From: a candidate division LCP-89 bacterium
GTDB lineage: Bacteria > Electryoneota > B3-LCP
Direction of reading: 5' to 3'
Length of the DNA stretch: 64,000 bases
Assembly: GCA_025774555.1 (NCBI GenBank)
Contig: JALGVT010000009.1
Span: 1-64,000, forward strand
The position numbers were made by a program, and so were the translations under genes. Of the stretch, positions 35,058-44,471 are shown piece after piece. The notes beneath the pieces were generated by a model, which saw nothing but the letters and a program-made list of their open reading frames with translations, searched no databases and was not told the DNA's origin. Numbering within the stretch: position 1 is the first letter of the stretch; each line of letters begins with the position of its first letter.

Positions 35058-36080
35058 TTATTCCAACAACTTCGTAATCTCCTGAAAAACATATTCCGGT
35101 TTAATATCAACCAGGCAGTGCAGATGCTTTTTCGGGCAGGATTGTTTGCCGTGATCTGTGCAGGGGCGGCAATCCAGTTCAATGCCAAGCGACCTGCCGT
35201 TCGGACCGAACGGCGCGAAGCCGAATTCAGGGACAGTCGATCCGAAGATAGTCAGGACTTTCGTCCCCGCGGCGACTCCCATGTGGGTCGGCGCGCTGTC
35301 GTTAGAGATAAGTATTTCACAGCGGCGCAGTACTTCTACCGACTGCCTGAGAGTGATTTCATTGGTCAGATTCAGGCACTCTATTCCTAACCCGTTGGCA
35401 ACGTTCTCACTAAGTATCCGATCCTGTCCGCCTCCGATCAGAATAACCCTGAAATCCGCATCAACGCACATCTTGCCAAGTTCGACATAGTAATCTTCCA
35501 ACCAGCGCTTTGTCATCCATACCGATCCCGGTGCAAAGGCGATCAAGCGCGATCCCTGCACCTTCTCCAGCCGTTCATCGACGACAGCAATATCCTGAGC
35601 GGAAGATACAACTTCGGGAAAAGTTGGAGCCGGCACTTCGCCAAACGGTGACAGCAGCCTTAAATTCCTCTGTATTTCGTGCAATTTATCAGGGTAAGGG
35701 ATTCGTTTTGAATGAAACAGCAGTCCACCACCGCGTTTAAACCCAACGCGGTTTTTTACACCGGATAGATAAGCTATAAATCCACTGCGAAAGGACCGAT
35801 GCGGCAGAAAGATCAGATCATAATTTGACTCTTTGATCATCTGAGCAAATTTTTTGACTCCCTTGAAGCCACGGTCTGTCCCATACTTATCGAATATAAT
35901 GACGGATCGAAGGTAAGGCAGCGTTTCGACTAAATTATCAGACGGCGGGCGCAGCATAACGTCGATATCCGCATCGGGGAAAAAATCATGAATTGCTTTT
36001 AAAAGGGGAGTTACCAGTATGACGTCCCCTATAAAGGCGGTCTGGATCACTAAAACAGATCCGGGCAAATCACCTGGCAC
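35058..36080 (-). CDS. Lipopolysaccharide heptosyltransferase II-like (GT9)
   Basis: 340 residues. SVLVIQTAFIGDVILVTPLLKAIHDFFPDADI at the N terminus, FAPGSVWMTKRW (motif with the catalytic-loop residues) and ISNDSAPTHMGVAAGTKVLTIFGST. The C-terminal CRPCTDHGKQSCPKKHLHCL is a cysteine-rich tail similar to the other GT9. GTG start inside the end of the phosphatase gene (11-bp overlap). Likely WaaF-type core heptose transfer. Confidence 0.9.
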   Translation of the reverse strand: MPGDLPGSVLVIQTAFIGDVILVTPLLKAIHDFFPDADIDVMLRPPSDNLVETLPYLRSVIIFDKYGTDRGFKGVKKFAQMIKESNYDLIFLPHRSFRSGFIAYLSGVKNRVGFKRGGGLLFHSKRIPYPDKLHEIQRNLRLLSPFGEVPAPTFPEVVSSAQDIAVVDERLEKVQGSRLIAFAPGSVWMTKRWLEDYYVELGKMCVDADFRVILIGGGQDRILSENVANGLGIECLNLTNEITLRQSVEVLRRCEILISNDSAPTHMGVAAGTKVLTIFGSTVPEFGFAPFGPNGRSLGIELDCRPCTDHGKQSCPKKHLHCLVDIKPEYVFQEITKLLE

Positions 36081-36579
36081 GTTCGATTACCTTCTTGAGG
36101 TGGGGGATGATGCGGTCTATCTCGTCATCCAGTTCGCTGTAAACACGGCGATAGACTTCTTCGCTTCCCGAAATGGGATCATCGACGAACGGATCGTAGG
36201 TAGAGTCCTCAGGGGAGCGACTAAATTCTTTCAATAGATAAGTTCTAATCGAAGCGGTTGGATCCAACTGCTTGATGATGTCAATATGAGCCGGTTCCAT
36301 GGCAAAAATCAGGTCAGACTTGCCGATGAGATAGGGTGTCAATGGCTGTGAATTGTGATCATTCAGATTGACGCCGAAATCCTGCGCGACCATCTTAGCG
36401 GTGGATGACGCCGGCATACCATCGTAGGCGTGCGTCCCCGCTGAAACGATATTCGTTTGATGCGCGAGTTCCGGGTCAAGTTTGTGTTTCAGCAGCGCTT
36501 CACCCATCGGGCTTCTGCAGATGTTGCCGGTGCAGACAAACAGGATTTGAACTTTTCCTTTAGGACCTAATGCCATCAT
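36070..36579 (-). CDS. Low-molecular-weight protein tyrosine phosphatase
   Basis: 169 residues. The active-site loop is VCTGNICRSPMGEALL (CX5R), and the general-acid aspartate lies in STYDPFVDDPISGSEEVY. In Gram-negative bacteria these enzymes (Wzb/Etp type) usually control polysaccharide export kinases, which fits its place at the head of the LPS glycosyltransferase genes. Two ATGs at 36579 and 36576. No tyrosine kinase is in the window. Confidence 0.9.
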   Translation of the reverse strand: MMALGPKGKVQILFVCTGNICRSPMGEALLKHKLDPELAHQTNIVSAGTHAYDGMPASSTAKMVAQDFGVNLNDHNSQPLTPYLIGKSDLIFAMEPAHIDIIKQLDPTASIRTYLLKEFSRSPEDSTYDPFVDDPISGSEEVYRRVYSELDDEIDRIIPHLKKVIERAR

Positions 36580-36619
36580 GTTTCTCCGATTGGAATGTTC
36601 GTAAAAAATGAATCTATTA

Positions 36620-37243
36620 CTACAAAGCGACTCTCAGACCGGTTTTAAGGTAAATATCCTCAACTGTAATCAATCCTTCCCTGACAATTCGGGGTTCATC
36701 ACCGCACAGGTCCAGCACAGTAGATACTCCGCCCGCAAGCTGTCCAGCATCCACTATAATGTCTACTTCAGCCGCTAACTTTGGGTCGAGCGTCTCCATC
36801 TTTCCGGGCGCAGAACATCCGGTCGGATTGGCGCTGGTGCTGACCAATCCTTCGGGTAACTGTTTCATCAAATTCTTAACCCACGGATGAGAACTCTGTC
36901 GGATACCCACTCCACCTGTATGTCCTATTAGTCGTGGATGCAATCCGGGTTTTGCTGGCAGTACCAACGTCAGCGCACCGGGCCAAAAACGTTTATGCAA
37001 TTTCTCCGCTGCGGGAGGTATCCGGCTGCAGAATCGTTCTAAATCCGCTGCTTCATTTATCAGAACTAAATACGATGCCTCTTGGGAAGAGCCTTTTATA
37101 GCTGCAATACGGTCAATGGCTGCTTCCCGATCTGCGAGACAGCCTATGCCATAAACGGTCTCGGTTGGATAAATAATCACACCGTCTTTTCTAAGGACGT
37201 CTATTACTTCATCCAAACCGCGCGAGTCCGTGACCATTTTCAT
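36620..37243 (-). CDS. tsaC: Threonylcarbamoyl-AMP synthase (Sua5/YrdC)
   Basis: 207 residues. It makes threonylcarbamoyl-AMP for the t6A modification of tRNAs. Motifs: GVIIYPTETVYGIGCLADREAA, KGSSQEASYLVLI, RFWPGALTLVLPAK, SHPWVKNLMKQLPEGLVSTSANPTGC. The length fits the short YrdC type without the Sua5 C-terminal domain. It starts 4 bp after lptE ends. Confidence 0.93.
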   Translation of the reverse strand: MKMVTDSRGLDEVIDVLRKDGVIIYPTETVYGIGCLADREAAIDRIAAIKGSSQEASYLVLINEAADLERFCSRIPPAAEKLHKRFWPGALTLVLPAKPGLHPRLIGHTGGVGIRQSSHPWVKNLMKQLPEGLVSTSANPTGCSAPGKMETLDPKLAAEVDIIVDAGQLAGGVSTVLDLCGDEPRIVREGLITVEDIYLKTGLRVAL

Positions 37244-37247
37244 CAGC

Positions 37248-37790
37248 TTACCAGCCCGAAACCGTCATGATCAGGATATCTTCAGCCAGTTTGTCTATCG
37301 CTTCCTGAAACCCTTCATTGCGCTCTTCCGGCGAACCGGTGCTGTGATCGTAAGTTCCCCAGCCTTGCACATTCTCTTTCCAGATAACCTCTTCTTTGGT
37401 CAGGTCGTAGTATTCCAGTTCGACGATCAGCGACAGTTTGTATTCTCCAACGCTGAAACTGCTGGTTTCGCCTTCACCGCCGTAGGTGTAAGGGATGTCT
37501 TCCACCCGCTTCAGCCTGCCCCATAACACCGCGTCTGCGTTGTTTTCGTCAGCAATTTTCAAGGTGTTGTCCTGCTGAAAAGCCAGAATCAAATCATCGG
37601 TGATCTGTTCCACAACGCCGTATTCCGCCGTGGAATTTTCAAACAGCGGAATGGCTATTGTTTTTATATGGCTGGGCCCGGCTCCAGAAAACGAATAGCG
37701 GAAACATCCGCACAACCCTGACATAATAAACAGTGAAAGGGCAATAATTAACGTCGTCTTAAGGCTGGTTATATTATTTCTATAATCCAT
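37248..37790 (-). CDS. LptE-like LPS-assembly lipoprotein
   Basis: 180 residues. A lipobox MSGLCGC (Cys at about 29) ends the signal peptide. The remainder (IKTIAIPLFENSTAEYGVVEQITDDLILAFQQDN, YKLSLIVELEYYDLTKEEVIWKENVQGWG) matches the LptE/RlpB group found in FCB bacteria, which plugs the LptD barrel during LPS insertion. It overlaps the sigma-54 activator gene by 11 bp. LptD is not in the window. Confidence 0.87.
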   Translation of the reverse strand: MDYRNNITSLKTTLIIALSLFIMSGLCGCFRYSFSGAGPSHIKTIAIPLFENSTAEYGVVEQITDDLILAFQQDNTLKIADENNADAVLWGRLKRVEDIPYTYGGEGETSSFSVGEYKLSLIVELEYYDLTKEEVIWKENVQGWGTYDHSTGSPEERNEGFQEAIDKLAEDILIMTVSGW

Positions 37791-38895
37791 ATTCCTTGAT
37801 TTTCCTGTAAAGCGTTCTTTCGCTGATACCCAATGTGGCTGCCGCCACCCGGCGATTTCCCCTTACTTCCTTTAAAATCCTGATAATCTGATCTTTTTCC
37901 ATTTCATCTAAGGATACCTGAGACTCAGTTTGTATAATCTCCCTGCCTGGCATCCAGTGGTTGACTGGCACAGGCGCGCCCAATCCAGAACGGAGCAGCA
38001 GTCCTTTGATTTCACTTATATCCCGCTTTAATTCCAGCATAAGCGGAACCAGTAGATCGGCATCGATGCCGGATGATCCACGAGGAACATGCACCGGCAG
38101 GAAGGCGCCTTCGTGTTCGGAATGCCGCAGATGTTCGCCCACTATATCTTCATCTAATGCCCTGCCCCTTTCAAGAATCACCAGACTTTCTAAGAAATGC
38201 TTCAATTCGCGCACGTTCCCTTCCCAGTAAGCGTTTCTCATAAGCGTCATCGCTCCTTCGGTAACCTTGGGAATGGGAATATCGTTTTTCTGGCAGACGT
38301 CATCGAGGAAAGCATCGACAAGAAGGTGGACGTCATCTTTTCTTTCACGCAGCGTTGGTAAATAAATATTGACCGCTTTCAACCTGAAATAGAGATCCTG
38401 GCGAAAATCTCCGCGACTGACTGCTTCAGCCAGATCCCGATTGGTAGCGACGATGGCGCGCACGTTAACCTTTTCAACCTGCGACGAACCGACCTTCATA
38501 AATTCGCCGAGTTCTAAAATACGCAGGATTTTCGCCTGCGCTTCTAAAGGCATCTCGCCGATTTCGTCCAGGAAGATGGTGCCTCCATGAGCCATTTCAA
38601 AGTAGCCCTTGCGCGTCCGGTCGGCGGATGTGAAGGCTCCCCGGACGTGCCCGAAGACTTCGCTCTCGAAGATCCCTTCCGGTATCGCTCCGCAGTTGAC
38701 GGTTACGATCTGATGTGCAGCTCTCTTCGACAGCTTATGAATGGCATTTGCGACCAGCTCTTTGCCGGTGCCTGATTCACCGCTGATCAAGACGGTAATG
38801 TCAGAGGGTGCAACCTGCTGGATGATTCCCTTGATCTGCCGCATCTGAGGAGTTTCCCCCACCAGACCGTAAAAGTTGTCTAACTTTTTTGCCAT
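37780..38895 (-). CDS. Sigma-54-dependent transcriptional activator without sensory domain
   Basis: 371 residues. AAA+ domain from residue 8: GESGTGKE (39-46), the sigma-54 contact loop GAFTSA (86-91, canonical GAFTGA), GGTIFLDEIGEMP (Walker B) and FRQDLYFRLKAVNIYLPTLRERKDDV. A linker (about 250-325) leads to a Fis-type helix-turn-helix ending in ERTLYRKIKEYGL. There is no receiver, GAF or PAS domain at the N terminus, so activity may be set by expression level or a partner, as with PspF. It heads lptE-tsaC and may regulate envelope genes. Confidence 0.92.
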   Translation of the reverse strand: MAKKLDNFYGLVGETPQMRQIKGIIQQVAPSDITVLISGESGTGKELVANAIHKLSKRAAHQIVTVNCGAIPEGIFESEVFGHVRGAFTSADRTRKGYFEMAHGGTIFLDEIGEMPLEAQAKILRILELGEFMKVGSSQVEKVNVRAIVATNRDLAEAVSRGDFRQDLYFRLKAVNIYLPTLRERKDDVHLLVDAFLDDVCQKNDIPIPKVTEGAMTLMRNAYWEGNVRELKHFLESLVILERGRALDEDIVGEHLRHSEHEGAFLPVHVPRGSSGIDADLLVPLMLELKRDISEIKGLLLRSGLGAPVPVNHWMPGREIIQTESQVSLDEMEKDQIIRILKEVRGNRRVAAATLGISERTLYRKIKEYGL

Positions 38896-38900
38896 TTTTA

Positions 38901-39665
38901 CTATATTGTAATTTTGTACCTATCACAGGCAAATTCTATTGCAACGCCGATTTCTCTCGCTCGCGCCTGGAGCCCTTTTAACTGCTCCTTTCGTTCCGGC
39001 AGAGCGTGCGTCAATATCAATCGTTTCATTTCGAACTTCTGCGCCATGTTCAAGACCGCATCGTATTCAATATGCGCTCCTTCTAAGATCAGCAGATCAT
39101 CTTTTCGCAGGTACGCTTCCACATCGGCGACTTCACGGATATCTCCGGAATAGAAGTAAGACTGTTCCGGCGTTACGATCCGAAAAGCGTAGGAGTGTGT
39201 TTCGAGTTTGGGAATATCCAATTCGTCCCAATGCTTCAAGTGATTGGTGGGGTAGGTCTGCAGATAGACGTCCTCAGTCAACTGATGCTTCTCTTCTAAA
39301 GGTTTCAATGAGTAATCAGGATGTATTTCTCCCGGCACCAGGTAGAGCTGGTTCATGAATTGCTGTGTTACTTCTATAGCTCCGCCGGGGATATAGATTG
39401 AAAGTTTATCTTTAAAATATTTGACATGAAGGTACTGCAGAATCATGAAGACGCCGACACAGTGATCCGGGTGCAGGTGGGTAATGTAAATCGCTTTGAG
39501 ATGCTCGGGATCGAGGTTTGATCTCAAAAGAGCAGACGATGCCCCTTCACCAGCATCGAACATCCAGAGATTGCTGCCCTGTGTCAATACCAATGCCGCG
39601 TGAGTTCGATCCGCTTCAGGAAGCCCCGAAGCGGTTCCGAGAATAGTCAGTTCGTATTTATCCAT
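38901..39665 (-). CDS. Metallo-beta-lactamase-fold hydrolase, RNase Z-like
   Basis: 254 residues. THLHPDHCVGVF supplies the HxHxDH zinc motif; further ligands are in YFYSGDI and LTHALPE. N-terminal TILGTASGLPEADRTHAALV is like the RNase Z/ElaC branch. It may be a tRNA 3' processing enzyme or an arylsulfatase-like hydrolase; the exosite arm of true RNase Z is not obvious. It overlaps the epimerase gene by 8 bp. Confidence 0.85.
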   Translation of the reverse strand: MDKYELTILGTASGLPEADRTHAALVLTQGSNLWMFDAGEGASSALLRSNLDPEHLKAIYITHLHPDHCVGVFMILQYLHVKYFKDKLSIYIPGGAIEVTQQFMNQLYLVPGEIHPDYSLKPLEEKHQLTEDVYLQTYPTNHLKHWDELDIPKLETHSYAFRIVTPEQSYFYSGDIREVADVEAYLRKDDLLILEGAHIEYDAVLNMAQKFEMKRLILTHALPERKEQLKGLQARAREIGVAIEFACDRYKITI

Positions 39666-40581
39666 GTTTCTTCACGAAATAGTCTAACGTGGTCTTAAGA
39701 CCATCCTTAAGTTGTACTTTTGGTTCCCATCCTACCAAATTCTTCGCTTTCTGCCAGTCGATAACGCTGCGCATCTGCTCGCCCTTTTTTGCAGTACCGT
39801 GATTTTCCGCCGCGCCGAAATTCCCCGCTTCATTCAATGTGCGGAAGATAGCGTTGACGTCGTTCTCAATTGACGTGCCGATGTTCAAAGCGCAGTTAAG
39901 GTCGGCTTCCAGAGTAAGCACACTCGCTCTGGCAACGTCGCCGACGAAGACGTAATCGCGGGTCTGCTTGCCGTCGCCGTTGATAATTGTCTCTTTGCCT
40001 TCGATCAACCGGTCGCAGAAGATAGCGACGACGCCCGCTTCTCCGTGCGGATTTTGACGAGGACCATAAACGTTGGCATAGCGCATGGCAACGTATTGCA
40101 GACCGTGCACCTGATGATAATAATAAAGATAGCGTTCGATGCTGTGCTTGGCAATGCCGTAAGGCGACAGCGGTCTGATGGGATGATTTTCATCAGCCGG
40201 GAAATAATCCTGTTCGCCGTAGAGCGCGCCGCCCGTCGATGCGAACTGCACCTTCTTGACGCCGTGCTTCAAGCTGTTCTGCAGAATATTCAGACTGCCC
40301 AAGATGTTCATGCGGGCATCGAAGATGGGATCGTTGACAGAGATGCGCACGTCTATCTGCGCGGCATGGTGGCTGACCGCGTCGGGTTTCTCCGCCGCGA
40401 AGACTTCATCGACCTTCGGGTCGGTGATGTCCATCTCAATCAGCTTAACGCCATACGGGACGTTTTCCTTATTGCCGGTTGACAGGTTATCCAACACGAC
40501 TACTTCGTGTCCTTTTTCCAAAAACAGATCGACGACATGCGATCCGATAAAACCGGCTCCGCCGGTGACGAGGATTTTCAT
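39658..40581 (-). CDS. NAD-dependent sugar epimerase (UDP-glucose 4-epimerase-like)
   Basis: 307 residues, short-chain dehydrogenase fold. NAD-binding VTGGAGFIGSHVVDLFLEKG at the start, catalytic YGIAKHSIERYLYYY (YxxxK), and RYANVYGPRQNPHGEAGVVAIF for substrate binding. Produces a nucleotide sugar for the glycosyltransferases in this block. The exact epimer cannot be read; GalE or a related 4-epimerase is most likely. Confidence 0.9.
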   Translation of the reverse strand: MKILVTGGAGFIGSHVVDLFLEKGHEVVVLDNLSTGNKENVPYGVKLIEMDITDPKVDEVFAAEKPDAVSHHAAQIDVRISVNDPIFDARMNILGSLNILQNSLKHGVKKVQFASTGGALYGEQDYFPADENHPIRPLSPYGIAKHSIERYLYYYHQVHGLQYVAMRYANVYGPRQNPHGEAGVVAIFCDRLIEGKETIINGDGKQTRDYVFVGDVARASVLTLEADLNCALNIGTSIENDVNAIFRTLNEAGNFGAAENHGTAKKGEQMRSVIDWQKAKNLVGWEPKVQLKDGLKTTLDYFVKKHG

Positions 40582-40612
40582 TGAGTGTCCTAAATTTAAG
40601 TTTACTTTTGTC

Positions 40613-40768
40613 GGGTAGCCCCACCCGGAAATTAATTTCCGGGCTATTCATCTGCTGTCCCACTGAAGTAGGACGCTTTTTTTCGTCCGTCTTCAGACGG
40701 ACTGAAGCATATTAGCTCGGGAATTTCCCATAGGGACTCCCTTGGAGCATTCCCGAGTGAAGCTACCC
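40613..40768. repeat. 156-bp nested-hairpin element providing the purD stop codon
   Basis: Outer inverted repeat GGGTAGC (40613-40619) / GCTACCC (40762-40768). Inside are a 20-bp perfect palindrome CCCGGAAATTAATTTCCGGG (40624-40643), a hairpin GTCCGTC-TTCA-GACGGAC (40685-40702) and a stem CTCGGGAAT / ATTCCCGAG (40716-40757). The right end overlaps the last codons of purD, whose TAG lies within GCTACCC. Confidence 0.8.
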
Positions 40769-42034
40769 ATTACGAGCAATCGCCCGCTGTGCAATATCCT
40801 TCCTGAAAAACTTGCCTTCAAATTCGATGGCATCTATGCCTGAATATGCCAAATCCAGCGCGTTTTGCAGGGACTCAGACTGCGCGGTAACTCCCAGCAC
40901 GCGCCCGCCGCTGGTGACAATCTGGTTGTCTTTTTCAGCAGTGCCCGCGTGAAAGACAATGACGCCTTCGGGAACGCTATCCAGTCCAGTAATCGGTTTG
41001 CCTTTTTCGTAACTGCCGGGATAGCCGCCGGACGCCAGCACCACGGTAACTGCCGCTCCATCGTGAAATTCCACCTGATGGTCACCCAACCTGCCATCAG
41101 TAGTCGCAACCATCAGATCGAGCAGGTCGCTCTTTAACATAGGCAGCACTGCCTGCGTTTCAGGATCGCCAAAACGGCAATTATATTCCAGCACTTTCGG
41201 TCCTGAAGCGGTGATCATTAACCCGATATACAGACAGCCGGAATATTCCGAGCCACGCTTCTCTAACCCGGTCAATGTCGGGATTAAAATATCCTCTTCG
41301 ATCCGCGCCTGCAAGTCCGGCGTGATAACTGGTGCGGGCGCATAAGCTCCCATACCGCCGGTATTGGGACCTTCATCTCCATCCAGCAGCCGTTTGTGGT
41401 CCTGTGACGGCGTCAGACACACGTAATCCCTGCCGTCCGTGATTGCCAGGATAGAGGCTTCCTCGCCTTCGAGACATTCTTCAATAACCACGCTCGCTCC
41501 GGCATCCCCGAAGCGGGAATCAATCATCATCTCGCACAGCGTTGTTTCCGCTTCATTCCGATCAGCGCAGATGATAACGCCTTTGCCTGCCGCCAAACCG
41601 GACGCTTTGATTACTAAGGGAAAGGTATAGTTACCCAATGCAGATAGCGCTTTGTCATGATCCTGGTAGATACCGAATGATGCAGTCGGAATGTTGTTGC
41701 CCGCCATGAACTTTTTAGCGAATGCTTTTGACCCTTCAAGCTGCGCGGCATCTTTTAGAGGACCAAACACCCTCAATCCTTCAGCCTGGAATCTATCCAC
41801 TATTCCGGCGACCAGCGGCGCTTCTGGACCTACCACAACCAAATCGATCTCTTCTATTTTACAGAGAGCTTTCAATTCTGAGATATTATCCGCCGATACA
41901 GGAACGCATTTGGCAATTCCCGCGATACCAGCGTTGCCCGGAGCACAATATAATTCATCCAGTTTCCGGCTTTGAGCCAGTTTCCAGCAGAGAGTGTGTT
42001 CTCTACCACCAGATCCAACGACTAAAACTTTCAC
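40763..42034 (-). CDS. purD: Phosphoribosylamine-glycine ligase
   Basis: 423 residues, ATP-grasp enzyme joining glycine to phosphoribosylamine in purine synthesis. [18 protein letters not shown] at the start, [36 protein letters not shown], and [15 protein letters not shown] are all diagnostic. GTG start overlapping the uvrB stop as GTGA. Its terminal codons and TAG lie in the end of a repeat element, so the last residues may be altered. No other purine genes are in the window. Confidence 0.96.
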   Translation of the reverse strand: MKVLVVGSGGREHTLCWKLAQSRKLDELYCAPGNAGIAGIAKCVPVSADNISELKALCKIEEIDLVVVGPEAPLVAGIVDRFQAEGLRVFGPLKDAAQLEGSKAFAKKFMAGNNIPTASFGIYQDHDKALSALGNYTFPLVIKASGLAAGKGVIICADRNEAETTLCEMMIDSRFGDAGASVVIEECLEGEEASILAITDGRDYVCLTPSQDHKRLLDGDEGPNTGGMGAYAPAPVITPDLQARIEEDILIPTLTGLEKRGSEYSGCLYIGLMITASGPKVLEYNCRFGDPETQAVLPMLKSDLLDLMVATTDGRLGDHQVEFHDGAAVTVVLASGGYPGSYEKGKPITGLDSVPEGVIVFHAGTAEKDNQIVTSGGRVLGVTAQSESLQNALDLAYSGIDAIEFEGKFFRKDIAQRAIARNG

Positions 42035-44055
42035 TTGATTGCCTCTTCTCCTTTCAGGCGGTTTATCTCATCGCGCAACCGCGCGGCGTTTTCAAATTCC
42101 AGAGCTTCAGCGGCTCTCGCCATTTCAGTTTCTAAACGATCAAGCAGCTCTTCCCGTTCCCAGTCTGTCATAAAATCCAACCGAGATTTCTTGACCAGTT
42201 TGGACAGCTTCGCCGAAGCAGACGATTTGGCGTCGGCAGCCGTGGTTGACTGCATGATTTCTTCGAATGTCTTGGTTATCGTCTTCGGAGTGATACCGTG
42301 TGCCTCGTTGTACTCTGCCTGCACTTTCCGGCGCCGCCCGGTCTCTTCGATCACTTTACGCATCGATTCAGTTACGACGTCGGCGTAGAATATAACCTTT
42401 CCCGCCGCATTTCTCGCAGCTCGTCCTGAAGTCTGCATCAGTGACCGTTCGCTGCGCAGGAATCCTTCCTTGTCGGCATCCAAAATTGCCACCAGCGACA
42501 CTTCAGGAAGGTCCAGCCCTTCCCTCAGGAGATTTATACCCACCAGGACGTCAAATTCAGCGAGACGCAAATCCCGCAGAATCTCGACACGATCCAGTGA
42601 GTTTATTTCCGAATGCAGATAGCGCACTCTAATTCCCACTCCGTTCAGGTACTCTGTTAAATCTTCAGCCATGCGCTTGGTCAAGGTAGTAACGAGAACG
42701 CGCTCTCCCCTATCGACAACGGCTCGGATTTCGTCAATCAGATCGTCAATCTGTCCTTCCACCGGACGCAGCACGATTTCAGGGTCCATCAGACCGGTCG
42801 GTCGGATGATCTGTTCGACGATGACGCCGCCGCTTTTCTCGAATTCGTAATCTCCCGGTGTGGCGCTGACGAAGAGCACCTTATCTATCAACGATTCCCA
42901 TTCGTCAAATTTAAGCGGGCGGTTGTCCAGCGCTGATGGCAGCCGGAATCCGTAATCTACCAGCACCGATTTGCGAGAACGGTCGCCGTTATACATACCT
43001 CTGATCTGAGGCGCAGTGGCATGCGATTCATCAATAATCATCAAAAAATCATCGGGAAAATAATCAATCAGCGTCCAGGGACGGTCGCCGGGCTCTCTGC
43101 GTGCCAGATGACGGCTGTAGTTTTCAATTCCTGAACAATACCCGACTTCCCGCATCATCTCCAGATCGAATCTGGTGCGCTGTTCGAGGCGTTGAGCTTC
43201 TAAGAGCTTCCCTTCATCTTTCAGTTCGCTGAGACGAACATCCAATTCAACCTGAACATCTTTTATTGCCGCTTTTAAACCGGGCTGCGTGGTGACGAAA
43301 TGTTTGGCAGGATAGATAGCTGCTTTATCGCGTTCTTCGATCAGTTCGCCGGATACGATGTTAAACTTCGATATCTTCTCCAGCCTGTCTCCCCAGAATT
43401 CAAGGCGGATTGCTTCCTCTTCATACGCGGGGTGAATCTCGATAAAATCGCCGCGCACCCGGAAAGAACCGCGGGGAAATTCGAGATTGTTGCGGGTATA
43501 ATAAATATCGACCAGCCGCCCCAGCATCTCCTTGCGCGGGTATTCCTTACCTTTTTCGAGGAAGAGAAGAAGTTCCCGGTAGTCCTTGGGCGAACCTAGA
43601 TTATAGATGCAGGAAACAGAGGCTACAACAATCACATCGTCCCGCTCCATCAGGGATGATGAGGCTCGCAGACGCAGCCGGTCAATCTCATCGTTGATAG
43701 AGGTCTCTTTTTCGATGTACGTATCGGTTGTCGGGAGATACGCTTCAGGCTGATAGTAATCGTAATAACTTATGAAGAATTCGACGGCATTGTGCGGGAA
43801 AAAAGCTTTTAATTCACCATAAAGCTGTGCGGCAAGCGTTTTATTATGCGACATCACCAGCGTCGGTCTGCCCCATCGTTCGATGACATTCGCCATGGTG
43901 AAGGTCTTACCGGAACCGGTCACGCCCAGCAGAGTCTGGTACTTCTGATCCTGTTCGATACCCCGAACCAGCTCCTCGATAGCCTTGCCCTGATCGCCGC
44001 ACGGCTGGAAATCGGATACCAGTTGGAAGTTCGCTTTTGGTCCGTTTTTCTCCAT
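42031..44055 (-). CDS. uvrB: Excinuclease ABC subunit B
   Basis: 674 residues, full length. Walker [15 protein letters not shown], the beta-hairpin [14 protein letters not shown], helicase motifs including [20 protein letters not shown], and the C-terminal UVR motif [17 protein letters not shown]. UvrB verifies lesions and loads UvrC in nucleotide excision repair. It overlaps purD by 4 bp; the intergenic repeat zone 44056-44471 lies upstream. Confidence 0.97.
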   Translation of the reverse strand: MEKNGPKANFQLVSDFQPCGDQGKAIEELVRGIEQDQKYQTLLGVTGSGKTFTMANVIERWGRPTLVMSHNKTLAAQLYGELKAFFPHNAVEFFISYYDYYQPEAYLPTTDTYIEKETSINDEIDRLRLRASSSLMERDDVIVVASVSCIYNLGSPKDYRELLLFLEKGKEYPRKEMLGRLVDIYYTRNNLEFPRGSFRVRGDFIEIHPAYEEEAIRLEFWGDRLEKISKFNIVSGELIEERDKAAIYPAKHFVTTQPGLKAAIKDVQVELDVRLSELKDEGKLLEAQRLEQRTRFDLEMMREVGYCSGIENYSRHLARREPGDRPWTLIDYFPDDFLMIIDESHATAPQIRGMYNGDRSRKSVLVDYGFRLPSALDNRPLKFDEWESLIDKVLFVSATPGDYEFEKSGGVIVEQIIRPTGLMDPEIVLRPVEGQIDDLIDEIRAVVDRGERVLVTTLTKRMAEDLTEYLNGVGIRVRYLHSEINSLDRVEILRDLRLAEFDVLVGINLLREGLDLPEVSLVAILDADKEGFLRSERSLMQTSGRAARNAAGKVIFYADVVTESMRKVIEETGRRRKVQAEYNEAHGITPKTITKTFEEIMQSTTAADAKSSASAKLSKLVKKSRLDFMTDWEREELLDRLETEMARAAEALEFENAARLRDEINRLKGEEAIK

Positions 44056-44189
44056 CTTTAAATTTACTTCACAGAACCTGAAAAGTCAAGTTAAAAGGCT
44101 ACGATCTACCGATGATACTGACATTATTCTGACGGAATGGCAGGAAGGAAGGATGAAGAGCGGGTAATTTGGGGATTGGGATTGGTTGT

Positions 44190-44283
44190 AAGGGGCTGTC
44201 CTAAAAGTCTAATAATGGTTATTGCCCCGTAGGTACGAAGGGCTCCTGCGGAGGATGCCTTCGGCACGAGACCTAATTATGGC
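44190..44283. repeat. Truncated copy of the 51547 mobile-like element
   Basis: AAGGGGCTGTCCTAAAAG (44190-44207) equals the left end of the 154-bp element at 51547-51700, but the matching right end is missing. The following GTAGGTACGAAGGGCTCCTG ... GCCTTCGGCACGAGACC resembles the repeat near 2305-2375. Confidence 0.6.
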
Positions 44284-44323
44284 TTTTAACTAATTAAGTT
44301 GACACTTATCACCCCTAACTTCA

Positions 44324-44444
44324 CAGTCTTTCCGAGAATGTAAATTTGTGTGTCGTCGCACGCCTTCGTGCGACGGAATAACAAGTACTTAACTGTCAGA
44401 CGGGGGCGTCTGACAGCACGTTTTCGGTATTCTCGGACAGACTG
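44324..44444. repeat. 121-bp element with 16-bp terminal inverted repeats and two hairpins
   Basis: CAGTCTTTCCGAGAAT (44324-44339) and ATTCTCGGACAGACTG (44429-44444) match as inverted repeats at 15 of 16 positions. Inside are two perfect hairpins: CGTCGCACG-CCTT-CGTGCGACG (44354-44375) and CTGTCAGACG-GGGG-CGTCTGACAG (44393-44416). It lies 27 bp beyond the 3' end of the beta-helix gene and could also affect its mRNA end. The rest of 44056-44471 shows no gene. Confidence 0.8.
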
Positions 44445-44471
44445 TTATGCAATGCTCTATAGGTCAATCAG

